The position numbers and the translations under genes were made by a program. Under the pieces are notes generated by a model. It was not told where the DNA came from and did no database searches. It worked only from the letters and a program-made list of their open reading frames with translations. This document shows, piece after piece, positions 1 through 10,993 of a stretch of 64,000 nucleotides of DNA. Every line of letters starts with the position of its first letter. Positions within the stretch are counted from its first letter, which is position 1. Source of the stretch: Lepisosteus oculatus (taxonomy: Eukaryota > Chordata > Actinopteri > Semionotiformes > Lepisosteidae); NCBI RefSeq assembly GCF_040954835.1, contig NC_090707.1:19486570-19550569 (forward strand), in the 5' to 3' direction.

Positions 1-1044
1 ACAACTTACATGCGCTTCTTACTTGCCAGGGTATGAACATTTTACCATATGATAAAGCATTATATTAAAATCAACTTGTATCAGTCTTTATTAACATAGC
101 TGTATAAATTTAAATTTCTTCTTTACTTGAAATACTGTCTAGATTTACCTGTTGTGTTCACAATTAAAAAACAACAACAAAGAAAGCAGCATGTACTATT
201 CTTGCATGAACAACTTGGGTAATTTTTTCTTTGATCTGAAGATGTTTGCCATGCTTGGTTTATGTCACTGATGTTTGTATTAAATAAGACAGGTCATACT
301 GAGTTAAGAAAACTACAACTATATTGTTAAGCTTGAGTGCAAAGATAATGTACGTCTTTAGACAAGTTTTAAAAATGGTGGCAGTGATAGTATAGTGTAA
401 GCAGTACATGCCTACAGTGTCTGATGGATAGTCTTTACACTTTATTGATTTAATATCAAATGTTAGCAATGCTTAGGATCATTTTGCTCTTTAACTTTGT
501 TTTTGGCAAATGTTTTACTCCAAGCAGACAAGCTTTTCTACAAACATCAGTTTATTTACAGTAATCCTGCCTTACTGCTAGTAACATCTACAGCTATAAT
601 TGGCTACTGAATGGGTTTTTACTGGTAAATGAAACTGATGCCCACCAAATTCAGCATAGTCATGTACCTTGGGTTCAACAATATACCACTCCTCTTCCTG
701 CATTAAATGTAAAACAAACGTAGAAGATTGTATACTAACTGTTGGTACATAAAGAAGGCCTCTAAATCCTTTAAGTATCCATGTAGCTTGGGTTTGTTTG
801 AATTACTATGTTTCAGGACATTGTACTACACAATGAATTGGCATCTGATATTCTGCAACATGGCCTTTTACTCACACTACAACTGTCTCAGTAGTAAGAA
901 ATGAGATCTAACAGAGGTGAGGTCGTATCATATTGTTACTACTTCTCGACCTCTTAAACCCATTAGTGTTTAGTTTGAGCTTTGAAGTTTTGATTAGAAA
1001 TATTCACTTAAAAAATGCAAATATATCATTTCTAATTAAAAAGG
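1..1044. other. AT-rich noncoding stretch, nothing recognised
   Basis: No exon, RNA gene or clear repeat was recognised. In the human arrangement TTN would lie beyond this edge, but no titin exon is visible here. Confidence 0.5.
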
Positions 1045-1392
1045 GACACGACTGGGATGGGAAAAATACAGGAGGCTGGGGTTATACCCCTATTCTTTTC
1101 GAGAAACACTGAGGGATTTTTTAATGACCACAGAGAGTCAGGACCTCGGTTTTACGTCTCACCTGAAGGACGGCGCTTGTTTACAGTACAGTGTCCCCAT
1201 CACTATACTGGCACACTAGGACCCACATGAAACACAGGGTGAGCACCCCCTGCTGGCCCCATTAACACCTCTTCCAGCAGCAACCTTATTTTTTTCCAGG
1301 AGGTCTCCCATCCAGGTACTGACCAGGCTCACACCTGCTTAGCTTCAGTGGGTTGCCAGTTGTGAGTTGCAGAGAAATACGGCTGCTGGCTG
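1045..1392 (-). mobile_element. 5S rRNA-derived SINE (minus strand)
   Basis: Bases 1296-1390 read on the minus strand closely resemble most of vertebrate 5S rRNA. The plus strand shows the reverse complement of its 3' half, including AGGTCTCCCATCCAGGTACT and CTGCTTAGCTTC, followed by a more diverged copy of the 5' half ending in a GCTGCTGGC-like block. The remainder (about 1045-1295) is an element body shared with the second copy at 39873-40377. Landmarks common to both are GGTTAYACCCCTA, TTTTTAATGACCACAGA and CCCCCTGCTGGCCCCA. A 5S-type head carries an internal RNA polymerase III promoter, as in SINE3-class elements. This copy lacks the distal part present in the second copy. Confidence 0.75.
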
Positions 1393-3227
1393 CTGTACTA
1401 GATCTGGTCATTGTTTATACTGTGAACCCCAAACTTTCATGCATACATGAATTAGTAGCATAGTAAAATTCATGTGACACCGAGGAGCACAGTCATTGTG
1501 TATAACCTTTTTCTTAAAAAATAAAGGAGAAGCATAAACTGTTTAAATACTGTACCTACACAATAAGTGAAGCACATATTAAATTTTAAGACATTCATAA
1601 AATCTTTGATAAATTTGAACGAAGAAGATGTATTCAATTATTTTATAATAAATGTCATTTGAAAGTTTCCATATAACTAGATTTCCCTTGTTTTACACAG
1701 ATAAACAGATGTTGTATGGGTCAAAAGTTAATAAGTATCTTAATGCAATTTTGTGTTATCAGTATATTTATTGCTGTATGTACAGTATGTGTGGACCATA
1801 TGATAAGACTGGCACCCCATTCAGGGTGCAGTCTCTCACTGCTTTCCATGTTTCCATTTGTTAAACAAAATTACCCAAGATTTATTTTTAGAAACCACAG
1901 TAACAATGATTTAGAGGTGGTAAAACTATACTGTACAATACAATAATGAGAAGGAAAATGTTTTATACTGTGCACAAGGTTTCAAGGCCAATTCAGACTA
2001 ATGTTAATCTATACTGTTATGTAAACCACTTCTTTGAATCTCAAATGTACCGTACAATATATGCATGAGTGCAGTGCTACATTTATACTGAAAAGTGTTT
2101 GATCTCTTTTAGGTCTTACGGGATCTTGAAGTGTGACAGATACTGCAAAATTGATTCAACAGACTGCCGTTTTTTCAGAGACTAACTTCAAACCCCCTTT
2201 AAAAGCACTGACATCTTATTTATCCAACAAAATGAACATCATTAACTATGGAAAATAATACAAATGAATGCATTCTAGCATATTAAGACAAATAATGAAA
2301 GTAATGTGTATATAAGCATCTATACTCCTCATTAAAAAAATGACACCAGTCCAATGTACAGGCGGTTCCTCTGCTTCCTTGCATGTTTCAAAATGTATAT
2401 AGTCAGAACTGTCTGTTTCTTTCAAATTATCTACTTCACGTCTCAACTGTTGAAAGGACTGAAATATAACCTCAAAATGTGCTTTATTACTGATTAGCGG
2501 TCTATCAACATCACAAAAGTGAAATCAGTAACTAAAAATCACTTTTTACTTAGATTAAAATACAAATAGAAACACATACAGTTATAAGAATCTTAGTTAC
2601 AGAAAGCCTCCCTATACTGACATGGCTGATATTAAAAAAATATTTATTAGTGGGGGGGTTTTAAGTGTTAAGTCTTTGTCACATAACATAATTATGATTA
2701 TTTGTAATCCTGCACAAGACCAACATTGATAAAGATAAAAACTGCCCTTACCTTAAATACCTAAAGCAAGTATCAAAGAGAATATTAAACTTCAAAAACA
2801 GCAAACTGAATCATGAAACTTCAAAAACAAAGTCCACCATTTAGATATTATTTATTGGTCCTTGGCACATTCACCAAACCTCTGTGTTAAGGTTATTTTT
2901 TCCCAGTACACAAGAAGTAATTTAGCTGTCTGACAGACCTTTAGAGATATACAAGCTTAATTTGTGTGGAATATTTAACATCATTATTATAAACTCGCAT
3001 TACAGCCTTCACATATTATTCAGGCGAATTGATAAAAAAAAATACTTAGAGAAATACAAACAACAATAAAATAAGGATTCAGTTTTTTTACATTATTCAT
3101 TAAAGTGCAAATAAATCCTTCTACAGGAAATAATACAGTACTTCCCACAATGCAAGTAATGCAATGCCAGCAGTGATTGCATAGCAATTTCTGTGTAAAA
3201 AGTTAAGACTACAGGCTTCTATTATTT
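1393..3227 (-). other. Downstream of PLEKHA3, probable 3' UTR plus flank
   Basis: AT-rich sequence immediately downstream of the PLEKHA3 stop on the minus strand. Part of it should be 3' UTR. The first canonical AATAAA on that strand is at 2856-2851. A minus-strand open frame around 2246-2520 has no recognisable homology and is not needed by the PLEKHA3 model. Confidence 0.5.
2851..2856 (-). terminator. Candidate PLEKHA3 poly(A) signal
   Basis: First canonical AATAAA on the minus strand after the PLEKHA3 stop, about 370 nt downstream. Further AATAAA hexamers on this strand lie at 2643-2648 and 2483-2488, so usage is uncertain. Confidence 0.35.
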
Positions 3228-3355
3228 TCAGGAAGATAATGCCAAAATTGGACTATCCGTCTCTGATATTTTCCTCGAGCCCATGCTGGTTTCTTCTGGG
3301 ATGGTCGTGGGAGCAAAATCCCCATTTACACTGTTTTTGGAACACTGTACTATCC
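3228..3355 (-). CDS. PLEKHA3: PLEKHA3 terminal coding exon 8
   Basis: Encodes residues 259-300 with [10 protein letters not shown] and TIPEE, ending ALSS, followed by TGA at 3230-3228. The acceptor follows a poly-pyrimidine run. This pins the C-terminus and gives a total of 300 residues. Confidence 0.92.
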
Positions 3356-6300
3356 CTTTGGGGAAAAAAAAAGAAGAGCCTGAACATTCTATCTCTTATT
3401 AAAAATGCTTTACATTTTTCAAACAATGTTTATGCCAACAGGTCTGATTTAGCAACAGCATTTAACATTAAGTTGTTTAAGTATAGGAGCAAAATTACCG
3501 TTTGCTAAAAACAGGTTAACCCTTTTAAAATCTGGGAAGCAATTAAGTTCATTTCAATCATTTGAATCTAAAATGTATTAGGTGATAACTTCTAAAAGGA
3601 GGAAACAGAAGCAGATGATAAGAAAAGCCAGATAAAAATGTCAAACACAGCGAACCCTAAAATGTCCAATGGTTGACTGGTTTCGAGGAGTCTAATTTAT
3701 GAATTTTTATTAACTTTTAGGTGGAGAGCAAAAAATAGCATCTCCAGTAAAATGCTTGTAAGATTTTTTTATTCTATTTATTCAGATTTAAATATCACCG
3801 ATACTGTTTCAGAATCATATAAATGGTTGAAAAACTCTACAACAAACATTATACTCATAATTAGAAAATCATTGTCATTGTCAAAACACTGGACCTGAGT
3901 GAAAACAGTCTGAAAAGTTTAATATCAAATAAGTAACTAATAGTATTTAATAAATAACACAAATGTGAAACTGATTAAAAATCCATACTACATTATCAAA
4001 AGTGACATTTAAAATATTGTGAAGCACAAGTGATTTGGCCTAACTGTAAACCTACAGGTTTTCTACTTTAAGTATTACAAATTTATAAATCTATTATGTT
4101 GTTGTGCTGCAAATGTTTATTTCAAAATCATGTTTAGGGGATTGCATTTCTTGTGTGATAGTTTGCAAAGGTATGGGATGATAGCTCACTGGCATTGGAA
4201 GATTAAAAATACCAATTTCCCTTCAAACTTACAAATCTGGACATTTTATTTTGGTCAACTTGGGCTATTGTTATTTTCAATTTGTGTCTTCTCTGGAATA
4301 AATTTGGAACACATTATTCCAGTGTACATGTGGAACAGTCCACAGATAGCAAATGTGAAATACTGAAATGTGTCACTTACTGTCTGGATCTTCAGTGCAA
4401 CTATCACTGTGTGATTCAGTATCTGAATAAGTTCTAGTTCTTCTGTGTGATAAGCGCTGAAGTGAAGGTAAAGATTCCTTTGGTGAGTGGCTTGACCTGC
4501 AAAGAGAATCCTTTGATGTTATAAACATTAATTTCACATATCTTTAATACTTTCTTGCAGAGAAAATTAAATTCAAGTGCATTCCAACTTGGGCATTTGT
4601 AACAGTAACAGTTGAAACGTCAGTCCACAACTAGTTTAAGTCATTAAGGTCTATTCCATGAATAAAAAGAATAACATAGTGTGCTATATCAATACATGTT
4701 TTGCAACAGTTCTGGAACAAAATCAGCAGTATTAAACTGATGTGGGGTAGAAAGTGGCTCTTCCCTTTTACCAATGAACTAGATAATTCAACTGCAATTC
4801 CAGAGAATACTTAGAAAAAAGAACAGGAAATAACATAAGACTGACTGGATGTTTGCCAGAAGCACATCATCATTTATTATTACACTAAAATAAGGTGAGC
4901 TTTCACTGATTTCCAAGTCCTGTCAAGTAAGTAGCCACGTCCTCATCCCAGGAACATCTGAAATAATTGCACTAATAAATGTGTTGAACAGTGTTGGATA
5001 GATATATATGTGCTCAGGACAAGTGTATAGCAGTTAATATTGTCAAATATAACACATAATACTGCACTAAATCAAGTGGCCATTCTGAGTTTATTTTTCT
5101 TAAATGTGGTAACAAAAGGAAGATAAATACTGATACTGTGCATCAAATACAGAATTTATTGAGATTATATCCCCCTGCCCCAATATTTTAACTGGCCCTA
5201 CAATTAATCCTAAATAAAGAGATTGAAACAAATGCAAATCACAGGGTTTAATAATAATAATAGAAAAAAAAAGGCTTGTGGGCATTTGAAATGTCTATCA
5301 CATTATAAGGCACTCAATAAAACAAAAAATAACTGGCTATTATTATAAACAATCACAATGTTGTACCCCATCCTAACTGACACTTTTAAGGGTTTGAACA
5401 GTATAGTTCTCTTTAGACAGTACAATACATGAACTCTTGGCAGCGTAGTACAGAACTTGCCCTTTAACAGTCATTCCTTAGACGTCACTTCCCTCTCTGC
5501 CTACATACCTTATTTACAATCAACTATTTTTTTCAACCTGATTATAGTTTTTGCTAGACTGCTGCAGTTTTAGAACTGGATAAGACTGCTAACAACATAC
5601 CTTTCAAAATTGTAGGTGCCAGGATGACTAATGGAACGCTTCATCTGAAAAACAGTTTGGGAATAAAATTGTCTCATGCTCAAAATGCTCAATGTACCAT
5701 TTCTTTGCATTAAAATGATCAATTTAACCAAATTATAACACTTTTATAACACAAGACAAAAATTATAGTTTTATATCTCTAGCCATATCTGAATATAAAT
5801 CCTGCACAGGATTATATAAAGATTATCACTGGACAAGACAAAACAAATGTATTTAAATACGTACCGAGAAAAACAAACACTATAACAAAAGAACAATGTA
5901 CAAACAAGCAACCCTAAGGTACTGTACTGTTAATACACAAGATGTTTAACTGTACCCGAACCATCTGCACAGGAGACGGAGAAACAGGAGAGACCACAGG
6001 GTCTGATGGATTCAGCTGGAACATTTCTGGCTTGAACTTGGCATTTGCAATCTTCATACATTCCTCCAGTGTTGTAATGAAAGTATTACAAGTGGCACTC
6101 AATAAAGAAGAGGCTTCATTCATGTTCTAGAAGCACAATAATACAATAGATACACGTGGTTACTCTATGGTCACAGTACTCTCCTATGGTGACAATTGGA
6201 TAAAGAGATGGCAGAGTGTAAGCATTACCTCAATGCTGGGTGGTGTGTTGTTTGCTTCTTGATCAACCGATTCCTGTATTGTATGGACTTGCTGCATCAA

Positions 6301-9300
6301 TAAATCACAGTACAACCTCAGTTCGGACATCTTCGTTTTCAGGGACTCAGTAGTTTCACCAATTTCTAAATTGAAGAACGAAAATGATGTATTATATTTT
6401 CACTGTAAGCTAATCAGCCTTTTATAGTTCTTTTTAATATCTTAGTTCACAGCTAATTGTTTTTTCACTAAACATGTTTTACCACACCATACCAACATTT
6501 TTAACATACTTCAAAAATGGGAAAATTTAAAACGAGCAATGGATATTTAAGAAAATAAATTTCAGTTTATTAAGTTGTAGTTCAAAAGTCAAAAGGATCA
6601 CCAAAAAAATAATCGCCTTGATGTTTTTGGTACAAACCCAGGGATGTGTTGCCAGCTTTATGCTGCCTTTACAACATTTACAATATATAAACCTTAGTTT
6701 GTGTACAATAAATCAATCAGGAATTAATGAATAATAAATACTGCCACTGTAAACAACCAAATCATGTTTTTAGACAACTTTTATTTTCAATGAACAACAA
6801 CTATAACAATAAAAAATCTAAGGTCTGAAAAACAGTGAAATACTGGTAGCGTTTTAAAATGTAAAACTTAACCATCATTCCTCAACTCTCAATATGTATA
6901 TATATAACCTTACTTGAAGGTTTGGGATTTATTTCATAAACCAAACACTTAAGGACACATTCACAGTTGCAACTTGAAACCTCTCTTGAAATATTAACAA
7001 AAACTTAAGATAAGTCTAATAAAGCTTTTCACTGCTTGTGCTACAATTGCAATTTGTTCTGATTATTGTATATGTACCATTTCTTTGCATCAAAATGATA
7101 AACTTCACCACATTATAACTCATATGTACAAGTTAGTAGTTTTGTCTAGTCTAGTGATATCTGAACTTCCTTATCCAGGGTAATTTACAATATGTCCATA
7201 TAAAGCAGATTTATTTTTTCTTGGAAGAACCTTACACCTCTATGTATAATATTCTATAAAGGTATAGCTTACTTAGCCTTATTGAAAGTGTTATTTTAAG
7301 GTTATGTTCACTGTCTCACTATAAAGTAAAACATTTTTAGCCAGTATCCTTATACTTTTTCCACTATTTATCTAAAAAATAACATGAAATCTAAAATAAT
7401 TTGAGTTTCTGTACCTTAATGTAGCCCAACACCAAGTTTTTTTTTAAAACTACTACAAAACCAAAATAAACTAAACCAAATGAATAATACCTTATATTCA
7501 TCACCTTTATCATACTTTGGAAGTCTAAAAAAGCTTTCACCTATGAGGTTCTGATGGTGAAAACATTTTGTATTTTGTCTACTTCAATCCATTTTGATTG
7601 AAACTCACAGAACAGCTTCACAAACCCCAATTAGAAATAGTCCCACACACACTTGTTAACATTAGCCGGGATTATACAAATGGTGTAAATACTTGCTAAT
7701 GCACAGCAAAGAGGATTTTTCAATATACATTCTTTAGGTAGTATCTACATTGATAAACTATGGTGATCATATTTATAAATGCATATATGTTAAGTTACTC
7801 CTTTTGAGTATTATTCAGTGCTATGGTTATTGTTTTATTACATTACCTTTTTCTTTTTTGGTTCTGGTATCTGTCAAACACGCCTTTGAACTTCCAAGAG
7901 CCACCAACCACCTTTGTCTTTCGGCAGCATTGACAGCTTTCACATAAAAATGCTGCTCTCCCGGTATGATCAGCTCCAGTCTTGTATTATCAGTAGGGTG
8001 GACTAGTTTGAAGAAGCAAAAAAAAGCAAGAGTCAGTACTGTTGAGTAATTACTAGAAATTACTTACATTTATGATGATTCTATTAAAAGAATACAACTG
8101 CAGTGCTTGCAGTTTCATTCCTATAAACAACATCCTGTTTGCTCCACAAAGGGGACTCATAGAACTGATAAAAAAAAATCTCAAATGTTTGGGGTTTGCA
8201 AAAAAGCACATACAGCAGTAATACTGCAAATCTGGCAAAAAGGTCTGTGGATAGGCAAGTTAAAATTGGAGTTTTCTGGTCTAAAGGCAAAGCATGACAT
8301 CAGACATAAACTCAACATAGGGTATCATGCAGTCAACACCATCACTACTGTCAAACATGGTGGTGCAGCATTAGATTGTAGCTCTGCTTCTCAGTGGGAA
8401 GTAGTTATAGTATGCTTGACCAGACTGACAGGACTGGCAGATCTAAGAAGGAAACCCACTTCAAACTTAAATCCGGGTGAAAAATTCACCTTTCAGCAGG
8501 ACAATGACCCAAAGCACAAGGCCAAAGTTATACTGGAGTGGCTAAAGAATAAGACCATGAACACTTTTGAGAGGCAAAGTCAAAGTCTTAATATAAAGCC
8601 TATTAAGAATCTTTGAAGAGACTTAAAAAACTTCTGTCCATAAACCAAGAGCAGTGTGAAAAGTTGGTAAAGACAAGCCCAAGAAGATTTCTGGCTGCAA
8701 TTGCTTAAAAAGTTGCTTCCATCAAATAGAAAGTTCACATATCTAAATACTTACGTAATCAACAGATTTCAGTTTTCCATTTTTAGTTTGTGCTGACTTT
8801 TACTGTAACCTCCATTACCCTTAGAAGTCTGTAGTTTCAGCATTCAGGTGTTGAATAAAGTACTAAGTCTTAAAAAATGTGTAATCATCATTAAGTAATA
8901 CTTCGAACACCAGAGTAAGGGTCTGAATACTTTTGCACGGCACAGTACTATAGTGAAAAAAATGGCAACTTTTGTCATTTAGCAGACAATAAGCATGACT
9001 TTTGTTTGCTCATCAAAGAAGAGAATACAGAACTGCATTTTCTGACTAGTTTCAATGCTACCCCTCCTCCCAGCACACCCAGAACTCTTAGTTCTTTAAA
9101 ATTCTTATTGCAGGTCAAGAATAGTACATAATCCACAATTTAAAAAAAAACATATTACAAAAAAAAACACATATTTTGCTATTACAAAAAAAAAACACAC
9201 TTCACTTCTGGATATAGTGACTTTTACCAGGGAATTTATATTAAAAATAACTTTTTATCAACAGTTTGCAATAAACTATTTAAGCAAACATAACTTAAGG

Positions 9301-10112
9301 AGCTTCTGGTGAGGGCACATGCATTTTGTTGCTCACTCCACAGAAAGAGTAACCACTGAAGCTTGTATTGTATTGAAATAGTTTGTCTCACCTTTAATTT
9401 CACACACTGACATTTTAATACTTCCTTTGCTGCCCTTGCACACATCATCTTGAGAATCATAATAAGAAAGAATTCCATTGTCCAAGACAAACCAGCGTGG
9501 CTGCCATCCTTAAAGAAATAAGAAATGTAAGTTAGAGTAACTACAAAATGACACTTTTTTCCATTCCTGCACTCAATTTAGAAATGTCTTCAACGGTTCA
9601 TCAAGGCACATTCAGATATTTAAACTTATCACTAGTTGTACAAACAAGCATATACATTTTCAAATATATATCATTTCATCATTTCAGTTTGCCCTGTTTA
9701 GGTTTGCTGCCAAGGTTGTAGGAACGATGCAGAATTACAGAAATCAGCTTTGAGAATCTAGTTCTCCAATTCATAAATGTAAATCTGAAAACATGAACTG
9801 AAAAACGTCGCACATCTATAATAATATTTATCGTAATACCAATAACTTCATATTAAGATTCATTATTATAATTGATCATTATTGTTGCTATTCGAATTTG
9901 TTTTCCTGGGTTAAGCGCCAATTCAGTGCGAAGAACTATATTCTTATAATACGGAGAGCAATGATTTTGCTTAACTACTGTGATATGGTCAACTAAGAAG
10001 GCCAAGAAATAATTGCTGGATAATAAAACGTATGATGATTAAAACGTACAAAAAACTGGAATCAATATTTACCAGTGATGTAATTTGTCCACTTGTACAA
10101 AATTCCTTCCAT
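3228..10112 (-). CDS. PLEKHA3: PLEKHA3 (FAPP1), PH-domain phosphoinositide adaptor
   Basis: The protein binds phosphatidylinositol 4-phosphate and Arf1 at the trans-Golgi network and acts in Golgi-to-surface transport. The eight coding segments are 10073-10112, 9392-9508, 7847-8002, 6229-6365, 5962-6126, 5601-5644, 4381-4496 and 3228-3355. They join in frame to 300 codons, the length of human PLEKHA3. The PH domain spans about residues 1-95 and starts [19 protein letters not shown]. It keeps Lys7, Trp8 and Arg18 of the lipid-binding loop and a C-terminal helix with the tryptophan of RQRWLVAL. The conserved [20 protein letters not shown] block begins at residue 152. The C-terminus (CSKN, VNGD, TIPEE, ending LSS) matches the family tail. 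It lies head-to-head with FKBP7. Every junction is GT-AG; exon 5 has two possible donors. Intron 2 holds a Tc1 relic. The 5' UTR and 3' end are not fixed. Confidence 0.95.
4381..4496 (-). CDS. PLEKHA3: PLEKHA3 coding exon 7
   Basis: Encodes residues 220-258: a serine-rich segment, then [16 protein letters not shown] and an acidic TEDPD end. Donor GTAAGT at 4380-4375. Confidence 0.9.
5601..5644 (-). CDS. PLEKHA3: PLEKHA3 coding exon 6 (44 nt)
   Basis: A small exon encoding [14 protein letters not shown] plus two bases of the next codon. The acceptor follows a T-rich tract and the donor reads GTATGT. MKRS-SHPG is conserved in the family. Confidence 0.9.
5691..5745. repeat. Short dispersed repeat, copy 1 (PLEKHA3 intron 5)
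   Basis: About 45 bp built on TGTACCATTTCTTTGCAT, followed by AAAATGAT and ATTATAAC. It is closely matched at 7071-7120, with weaker similarity continuing downstream in both copies. Confidence 0.6.
5962..6126 (-). CDS. PLEKHA3: PLEKHA3 coding exon 5
   Basis: Encodes residues 151-205, from NMNEASSLL to PVSPSPVQM, almost identical to the mammalian protein. The end at 5962 uses donor GTTCGG and gives the family junction VQM-MKRS. A second in-frame donor (GTACAG) six bases on would add Val-Arg. Confidence 0.88.
6229..6365 (-). CDS. PLEKHA3: PLEKHA3 coding exon 4
   Basis: Encodes residues 105-150, with the conserved helical stretch [20 protein letters not shown]. The second half ([14 protein letters not shown]) is less conserved. 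It ends on a codon boundary. Confidence 0.92.
7071..7120. repeat. Short dispersed repeat, copy 2 (PLEKHA3 intron 3)
   Basis: Partner of the block at 5691-5745. The two lie about 1.4 kb apart in the same orientation, in different introns. Confidence 0.6.
7847..8002 (-). CDS. PLEKHA3: PLEKHA3 coding exon 3
   Basis: Encodes residues 53-104 ([16 protein letters not shown] ... [18 protein letters not shown]). This finishes the PH domain, including its C-terminal helix, and enters a lysine-rich linker. Confidence 0.93.
8107..8947 (+). mobile_element. Decayed Tc1/mariner transposon in PLEKHA3 intron 2
   Basis: The plus-strand frame 8107-8616 carries degenerate Tc1-type DDE transposase. [10 protein letters not shown] is followed by [20 protein letters not shown], the region with the second catalytic Asp, and then by eroded copies of the SPDLNPIENLW block and RDLK. 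It is interrupted by a stop at 8614-8616 and lacks the N-terminal DNA-binding part. At 8919-8947 the sequence GTCTGAATACTTTTGCACGG then CACAGTA matches the usual right terminal repeat of fish Tc1 elements. No clear left repeat was found. The copy is inactive and antisense to PLEKHA3. Confidence 0.85.
9392..9508 (-). CDS. PLEKHA3: PLEKHA3 coding exon 2
   Basis: Encodes residues 14-52, the core PH-domain strands ([20 protein letters not shown]). It includes Arg18, which is important for PtdIns4P binding. The acceptor AG is at 9510-9509 and the donor GT at 9391-9390. A longer open frame runs past both junctions and is not the true exon. Confidence 0.93.
10073..10112 (-). CDS. PLEKHA3: PLEKHA3 coding exon 1
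   Basis: Encodes residues 1-13 and the first base of Gly14. The ATG at 10112-10110 opens MEGILYKW, the family N-terminus. The donor GT is at 10072-10071. Confidence 0.92.
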
Positions 10113-10772
10113 AATTCAAAGAAATTCTGTTAGCGAAATACAGATATGCCCCCCCCCCACCCCCTCCTTCAAAAGCTGTTATTTACTATTCAAAATCGCC
10201 TTATTAAACCACAATTACTAAGGTGTAAGTTACAGTCAGATGATAGAGACATTCTTAAGAACTGCAGAACGGTATCGTTAGTCATAATCTTATCGTCTCG
10301 CTCCTTGTAAAGCTACATCATGAGCAAATTCAGATAACACACACCGAGAAACCTCTTTCTCTGATTGACCCTGACATGTAGTTTTACTTCCTGGATTAAT
10401 CCTAAAGAAAGGAAAACACCTGATTGACACAGAAATGACCAATCACCAGGAACGGTGGGCAGATCTTCGCTTTAAAGGGACATAAACGCTGTTAAAAGGA
10501 TTTAAAAACCAGTGAAAGCTAGGTTACTTAAATTAATCTTGTTAACGTATAGTATCATTTGTAATACAGTGCAAGGAACACCACTTGTACTGTATATTAT
10601 ATAGGAAAGCTGTTATCGAAGCCCTTTGTCAGTTCTAAGTTTAAGTCGGCAGATACATACAGTAGGGCAGGAGTACTGCTATGCTGATGACAAACGAGTG
10701 TAAAAGGGCTGGACTGCTAACGTCACAACTCTTGTCATGCAATGCCACGCATTCACTTAGGTACTGAGCGGT
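10113..10772. promoter_or_regulatory. Divergent PLEKHA3/FKBP7 promoter interval
   Basis: 660 bp separate the two start codons, so both 5' UTRs and both promoters must lie here unless there are distant untranslated exons. Candidate sites include CCAAT at 10439-10443 and an ETS-type ACTTCCTG at 10386-10393. There is no obvious TATA box next to either ATG and no strong CpG enrichment. A C-run with one A (about 10148-10164) lies close to the PLEKHA3 ATG. The head-to-head arrangement is the same as in human. Site assignments are inference. Confidence 0.65.
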
Positions 10773-10993
10773 ATGCATCAAACTTTCACAATGTTGTTTG
10801 TAGCTTTTATTTTGTACCTGCAGGCATACAGTTTATTTGTTGATCATGCACTTGCTGATAAGCTGGAGGACGAAGTCAAAATAGAAGTTTTGCACATGCC
10901 AGAGAACTGTACGCGGAAGAGCAAGAAAGGAGATATGCTGAATGCTCATTATGATGGGCTCTTAGAAAAAGATGGTTCAAAGTTTTACTGCAG
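10773..10993 (+). CDS. FKBP7: FKBP7 coding exon 1
   Basis: Encodes residues 1-73 plus two bases: the signal peptide and the first half of the FKBP domain. Donor GTAAGT begins at 10994. Confidence 0.93.

Noticed and set aside
2246-2520. Minus-strand frame considered as the last PLEKHA3 exon
   Set aside because: The segment at 3228-3355 has the conserved CSKN/NGD/TIPEE tail, the right phase and a stop giving 300 residues. The 2.3-kb frame shows no family similarity.
9236-9490. 84-codon minus-strand frame over PLEKHA3 exon 2
   Set aside because: It is in a different frame from the PH-domain reading, which alone joins exons 1 and 3.
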